Positions 59,736 through 64,000 of a DNA stretch of 64,000 nucleotides are shown here, piece by piece (positions within the stretch are counted from its first letter, which is position 1; each line of letters begins with the position of its first letter). The position numbers and the translations under genes are program-made. The notes below the pieces were generated by a model that was not told the DNA's origin, did not search any database, and was given only the letters and a program-made list of their open reading frames with translations. Source of the stretch: Kappaphycus alvarezii (lineage: Eukaryota > Rhodophyta > Florideophyceae > Gigartinales > Solieriaceae); NCBI GenBank assembly GCA_002205965.3, contig NADL03000534.1:806001-870000 (forward strand). Reading direction: 5' to 3'.

Positions 59736-60944
59736 TCAATTACGTGCAAAAGCGTCCGTCATGACTTTGAACTTCTTCAACTCCAACTTATGGGAAGCCT
59801 CTAACTCTGTCTCTCACTTCTGTCTTTCTCCCGCTCAGCAGACTCGAACACCAGCTTCTCACGCTCAAGTCTCAAGCAATCTTTTCCGACCTCAATACAA
59901 GCCATCTCAGGGTTGCGGAGATGGATCGCAAAACGATCAATCTCCCCAACGGCAAGCCCATCGTTTGAAGTTCTTGCCACCTTCCTGACTGCCTGTCTTT
60001 TGCTTCGTTTGGCCTGGACTTCCGGCATCAGAGTTATCAGAGCCTAAACGATTCATCTCCACGTTCATTAGATTCCTCCCAGCCCTCTCCTTTTCATCGT
60101 TCAGCTCCCTTGCAGCTTTCTTCTCCAAACCTTTCATTGCCACAATATCATCACGCGCCTCACGCATCATCATCAACAGATCATCCCTTTCTACTACTTC
60201 CCCTCCAACCCCCGACCACAGTTGGTCCCTCTTTTCCGACTGATCGAACAAAGCCTGAAGTCTTTTGTACCTATTCTGGGCACACTTGGCTGAACTTTTT
60301 TGCTGAATGCGGGTTGGGGTTCACCTTCTAAGCAACCACCTCAAAACTCTTCAGTACATTTCCGTACGTAGCGATGTGGGCTTTCGCATCCGCGACTTCG
60401 CGGACAATAATGAGATCTTCTTCAGCTGAAAAGCGTGAGTGGAGACCTTTCTTTTCTTTGTCTGGTGAGGACGGCGGCATGACCACATCTACACTGCTTG
60501 CGTGGGGATCGACATTTTCCACAGGCTTCACAGCTTCGGTAGATTGGTTTGGCCGTTGCTGTGCAGCAGGGGCCTGAGCAATATGCGTCGGCGTTGTGCT
60601 TGGAGCCAGGGAGTAGATGTTCACCAGGATGTTTGTGAACATGGTTAGCAGTGAATGGTTTCGCTTCGGCTTGAGAGGGTTGGGAAACAATAGGATTAGG
60701 GGGGGTGAAGTGGGATGGGGGGGTTAGGTGGAATGGGGCTGCACGTTCAAAGTGGATGGTGATGGTGGTGTGGGGAGGGAGGGATGGGAAAGGGGATGTT
60801 GAGAAAGGGGGGATGGGATGGGAGGGTTTAGTCGTGTGTGTGAGGAGAATCGGAGGCACGGGTTTGTTGCGGTAAGTTGCCTTGTAACGTTGGTTTCCTG
60901 AGTAAACAATTGTCACGGGTGTCACTTACTGGGTTTTCGGACAT
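59736..60944 (-). CDS. Myb/SANT-like DNA-binding protein (Harbinger-associated type)
   Basis: The ATG at 60944 gives a five-codon first exon, MSENP, followed by GTAAGT. A 356-base intron (60574-60929) ends ATTGCTCAG and joins in phase to APAAQQRPNQSTEAV. The SANT-like domain reads RFSAEEDLIIVREVADAKAH, continuing KCAQNRYKRLQALFDQSEKR and LLMMMREARDDIVAMKGLEK. A nuclear-type basic stretch (KRSKRQAVRKV) and a long charged helix ending HKLELKKFKVMTDAFARN close the protein at the TGA of 59736-59738. At least three frame or stop problems occur (near 60328, 60280 and 59960). Such proteins bind the ends of PIF/Harbinger elements and recruit the transposase; here it is convergent with one. Confidence 0.65.
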
Positions 60945-61129
60945 GTTGGTCACAAGGCATTTGCAGAATTCTGCAAAAGTTACAGACTGTAATTTAAACA
61001 CGAGTTTTAGTCATATTTAATTCTGAAAAGCGTGGGCGTAAACTCACTATTAACACCCTCCAATTTGACCTCCTGAGATCTGTACTGCCGGATCCGATTT
61101 CTGTCTGTAATGCAGCTGCCGTAAATCAT

Positions 61130-61260
61130 AAAATTTACAATATGCTATGTAGCTGCATTACATTTAATGTACAGTACAATGGCTTTTTGTAAAGCTTGAT
61201 GGAAGTACAGTACAGTACAAGTACAATAAAGTACCACCGGTAATTGCCATTACTGTATTG
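61130..61260. promoter_or_regulatory. TACAGTAC cluster between divergent Myb-like gene and GDPD
   Basis: ATGTACAGTACAATG (61167-61182) and AAGTACAGTACAGTACAAGTAC (61203-61224) plus single TTACTGTA copies lie in the shared upstream region, about 290-420 bases before the GDPD start and 185-315 before the Myb-like start. Confidence 0.4.
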
Positions 61261-61551
61261 CCAGGTGAAGACCCGGGTCAGGTCTCCGATAAAGCTCACC
61301 GCACACCTCCATTGCCTACACCGCATCCCTATCATCGGCAGACCATCTTCCTCGGGCTCTTTACGGCGTCGCAACGTGCATTCATCAACGATGCGGCGAC
61401 AATCTCCAGATCACGAGCAGGTCAGACAACCGCTCAAATTTTCTATCGGATCAGATGAAGAAGATGATGGAAAGCCCGCGCTTCGTTCGAGCAGTCGGCA
61501 AGGTGCTGACACCCCATCTCGTCCGACGTTAATCCACGTCCGAGTCATAGG

Positions 61552-62577
61552 ATGGCTACTTCGCGCCTTCCCTCGCATCCTAATCTTCCTCTTCTGTGCT
61601 TCCTCATCACCGCCATGATTCCTGGTGGTTGGCGTGTGGGTCTGTGCGCCGCGAATTTGTTACCGCCGCCAGTCTTGCGACGAGGCGAGAATGTCACCTT
61701 GATAGGACATCGTGGGTGTGAATTTCCGTACCCAGAGAACACACTGCAAGCCTTGAGGTATGGTGCAGAGCTGTTGGGTTATGTTGAATTGGACGTGGCC
61801 TTGACCAGCGACCAACACGCTGTCCTCATGCATGATCACACATTGGATCGCACGACAAATGGCACTGGGGTGACGTGTACCAAGTCATTGGAGTATGTTA
61901 AGAGTTTGGAAGTTTCAATGCCTGAACGTGACCCGCGGGGCCGAATCGCACAGGCAAAGCATTGCACCTATCCTAATGCTGCCGGTCAGAGTGTTCCGTG
62001 CACCTACCGCGTGCCGACACTGAGTGATATCTTTGATGACTTGCCGGTTGAGACAAAGTTCATGATTGATGTTAAAGAGTGTTACGCACCGGGCATCCAG
62101 GCCACATCTGAGATGTGCAGCAACTGCTCTGTTCTACTGAGCGCAGTCAAAAAGGCAATGAAGGACAACTTTGTTCGTCCCGACCGTGTAACGTTCACCT
62201 CCGCCCAACCAGCGTCATTGAAAGTATTCAGGGAGGGGATGCCTGCTGGTTCCTATTTCTCGCTGGGACTGAATCAGAAGTTTTCTCACTACAAGAAGGT
62301 GTCGCTCATGGACATGATTGCCACAGGAAATTACACATCAGCCTCATTGTATCTTGGTCTTGCTGCCATTCGCCCCGATTTTGTTCGCACCTTGCGTGAA
62401 TCGCCGATTCCGGGAACGATGAAGCACAGAGACGCATTTGCGTGGACTATCCGGCGTGACGTAGACTTTAGGTTGGCTCGTTGTGCAGGCATTTCAAAGT
62501 TGATTGTTGCTGAGCCCAAAAAGATGCTTCAGAGAACTGGGTGGGGTATCAGCTCACTGATTGCCGAAGACCCATAG
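61552..62577 (+). CDS. Glycerophosphodiester phosphodiesterase, secretory or membrane-anchored
   Basis: GDPD enzymes hydrolyse glycerophosphodiesters to sn-glycerol-3-phosphate and an alcohol. From MATSRLPSHPNLPLLCFLIT the 341-residue frame is unbroken. A hydrophobic N-terminal segment (about 12-35) acts as signal or anchor. The catalytic core follows: LIGHRGCEFPYPENTLQALR (general acid His, and PENT), ELDVALTSDQHAVLMHDHTL (metal-binding Glu/Asp and second catalytic His), then DRTTNGTGVT. A cysteine-rich insert (residues about 105-205, including KHCTYPN, VPCTYRV, ECYAPG and MCSNCS) is consistent with disulfides in the secretory path. An alternative N-terminus exists one frame over (a soluble tail from MRRQSPDHEQVRQ leading to the hydrophobic VRVIGWLLRAFPRILIFLF), so the true start is not certain. 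Confidence 0.85.
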   Translation: MATSRLPSHPNLPLLCFLITAMIPGGWRVGLCAANLLPPPVLRRGENVTLIGHRGCEFPYPENTLQALRYGAELLGYVELDVALTSDQHAVLMHDHTLDRTTNGTGVTCTKSLEYVKSLEVSMPERDPRGRIAQAKHCTYPNAAGQSVPCTYRVPTLSDIFDDLPVETKFMIDVKECYAPGIQATSEMCSNCSVLLSAVKKAMKDNFVRPDRVTFTSAQPASLKVFREGMPAGSYFSLGLNQKFSHYKKVSLMDMIATGNYTSASLYLGLAAIRPDFVRTLRESPIPGTMKHRDAFAWTIRRDVDFRLARCAGISKLIVAEPKKMLQRTGWGISSLIAEDP

Positions 62578-62707
62578 TACTAGTCAGGTATGCTTACGTA
62601 GAAGATATTTGCTTTGTATGAGGAGACATGTAAATCTAACTGTGCAACTGTTTTTGCTTTACAACGCATTTCTAAGCGTTGGTCGGAGTGGAAGTGTTGC
62701 TGACACG

Positions 62708-63653
62708 CTACGCATCAGCAGTGGCGACATCTTGACGGAAAATGACGGTGTCCAACATGGTACCGAGGCACTGGTTAATATTTTCGCCCATCAAGCGAGC
62801 GATATCAGCCTCCAAATGCTTTTTAGCGTCCGCTTTCCGACTCTAGCGATGACCAATTCCTCCATGGTAAGCTTCTGTTCCTCCTGAACGGCCTTGTCAT
62901 AGGCCTTTGCCAGTTCAAGCATCGACGCGACGGTCTTCTCATTACGTTCAGAATGGTGCTCAAAGTCATGGACCGAGAGACTATCAATCCATTTCTTCTT
63001 GTGCAAATTAAGGAGCATTTCCTCCTCAAGTTCATTCTTCTTGTACGCAATGGCAATAGAATAGTACTGTCGATTAAGTCCATGAATCAGGGCTTGGATA
63101 GACGGCTTGTGCAAATGTCCAACATTACTGGTGGTCTGCCTGGGTTCCTGGCCGAGCATATGCATCTGGGGAATGATCAACCGAAACGCGTCAATAACGA
63201 CCTTTCCCTTAACACTCTGAATCGGGTCAATAACGACAGCAACAGCACGCGGGTTAAGCTGCTCAAAACTCTGCTGCGTATTAATATCCACGCCGGACAA
63301 CCAACATCCAAACGAAGGATGCGAATGATACCAACCAACCACCATCTCCGGACGTCCAGTCTGCTTCAACATGTCCAACATTTTAGCCTGAAAGACGGGG
63401 TCGACGGCCTCAACCGAGACACCGGTACCATTCTGCGGCATGGCGAAAACGTCGACCACCTTGACGGTGTAATCGTCGACAAAGGAACCGAGCATGAGCC
63501 CCATGACCTCCATGGGGACACCGGCGCGTCCGTGTTTGAGCATTTTCAGGAGCGCGAGGGAGGAGATGTAGACTGTTTCGGCGGTATCCATGATCGGAGT
63601 GTCGGCGGCCATGGCGCCGAGTTTTGGGTGAGGAGACGTTGAAGGCGGTCCAT
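62708..63653 (-). CDS. PSMD14: 26S proteasome lid subunit Rpn11 / PSMD14 (JAMM deubiquitinase)
   Basis: Rpn11 is the zinc metalloprotease that removes ubiquitin chains from substrates as they enter the proteasome. The frame from 63612 gives [20 protein letters not shown] and [20 protein letters not shown]. The complete JAMM site is present: the Glu in MEVMGLMLG and then [17 protein letters not shown] (HxH, seven residues, SxxD). The insert [20 protein letters not shown] is also diagnostic. The family N-terminus [14 protein letters not shown] starts at 63653, one frame off, so the real start is probably there with a one-base error near 63612. A second indel near 62845 hides the C-terminus, which in the next frame reads [20 protein letters not shown] and continues to the TAG at 62708-62710. 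GDPD is convergent, with 130 bases between stops. Confidence 0.93.
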
Positions 63654-64000
63654 TGTTGGGAGCGGGGGGGGTGTGGATTGCGGGCGATGGGCAGAGCGTG
63701 CGGATGACGTCTGTGGTAGTGTGAAGTGCGCTGGGTAAGATGGAGTGCGCTTGAAATCAATGAATGGGAGGTAGACGGATTGGTTGTGGGCTGATATCGC
63801 CTTCCACGGTTACGGCCCTCCAGCAGAAAAAAGAAGCGCGTAGAAAATTTTGGCAATTCACCCAAAGCTAATGTGAAATATTTTCGTAATTTTGAATATT
63901 TTTGAAAAAGTACTGTAATGTTATATGAAAATTTCAGTGTAATGTTGATGTTTTCAGTATGGAAAATTATTTTAAGTGTACGTTTTTCCAGAGGCTTTGC
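63654..64000. other. Upstream region of RPN11
   Basis: Immediately upstream of the gene the sense (minus) strand is C-rich (G runs on plus at 63660-63672). Farther out (63905-63960) it is AT-rich with TACTGTA and GTGTAATG copies, the same arrangement as in front of other host genes. No second gene is seen before the window ends. Confidence 0.35.

Noticed and set aside
62953..63642. 229-codon plus-strand frame opposite Rpn11
   Set aside because: Pure antisense shadow of a highly conserved gene.
1..64000. Bacterial operon, CRISPR or phage interpretation
   Set aside because: Introns, karyopherin, prefoldin and proteasome genes and several classes of eukaryotic retrotransposon exclude a prokaryotic origin.

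Overview
This is nuclear DNA of a eukaryote. It holds conserved eukaryotic housekeeping proteins (DOP1/Dopey, exportin-7, the eRF1 methyltransferase HEMK2/Mtq2, prefoldin subunit 1, proteasome subunit Rpn11), GT-AG introns and a large block of retrotransposons. Genes with no intron or one short intron near the 5' end, host genes packed tail to tail, and a repeat-filled block between gene islands suggest a florideophyte red alga of the Chondrus type. That placement is inference; no rRNA or other marker is present.

Layout. 0-2 kb: decayed Gypsy-type integrase. 2.3-25.3 kb: host gene island with DOP1(+), a DUF1295 membrane enzyme(+), XPO7(+), HEMK2(-), PFDN1(+), an atypical SDR(+), a cationic amino acid permease(-) and an unrecognised secretory multi-pass membrane protein(-). 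25.4-59.5 kb: transposon block with a Copia element (27.6-31.1), a pogo-like transposase (32.5-34.0), a LINE remnant (34.4-37.0), a deeply nested Copia/DIRS complex (38.2-52.6), another Copia (53.3-56.4) and a PIF/Harbinger transposase (58.7-59.4). 59.7-63.7 kb: a Myb/SANT-like protein(-), a glycerophosphodiester phosphodiesterase(+) and Rpn11(-).

The most informative structure is the nest. A minus-strand Copia element with ~343-bp LTRs lies at 38469-51968, flanked by GCGAG, inside the gag gene of a plus-strand Copia element. It is itself interrupted by a tyrosine-recombinase (DIRS/Ngaro-type) retroelement at about 45.70-50 kb and by a second gag-bearing insertion at about 41-44.7 kb. The order of events can be read from the sequence.

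Two other window-wide signals stand out. Clusters of the palindrome-forming heptamers TACTGTA/TACAGTA lie a few hundred bases upstream of most host genes. Almost every conserved host gene is also broken by isolated one-base indels, several in short homopolymers, at positions where the adjacent frame continues the same protein family. This looks like residual assembly error rather than gene death, so gene spans below are given from true start to true stop across these breaks.

No rRNA, tRNA or CRISPR array was recognised.
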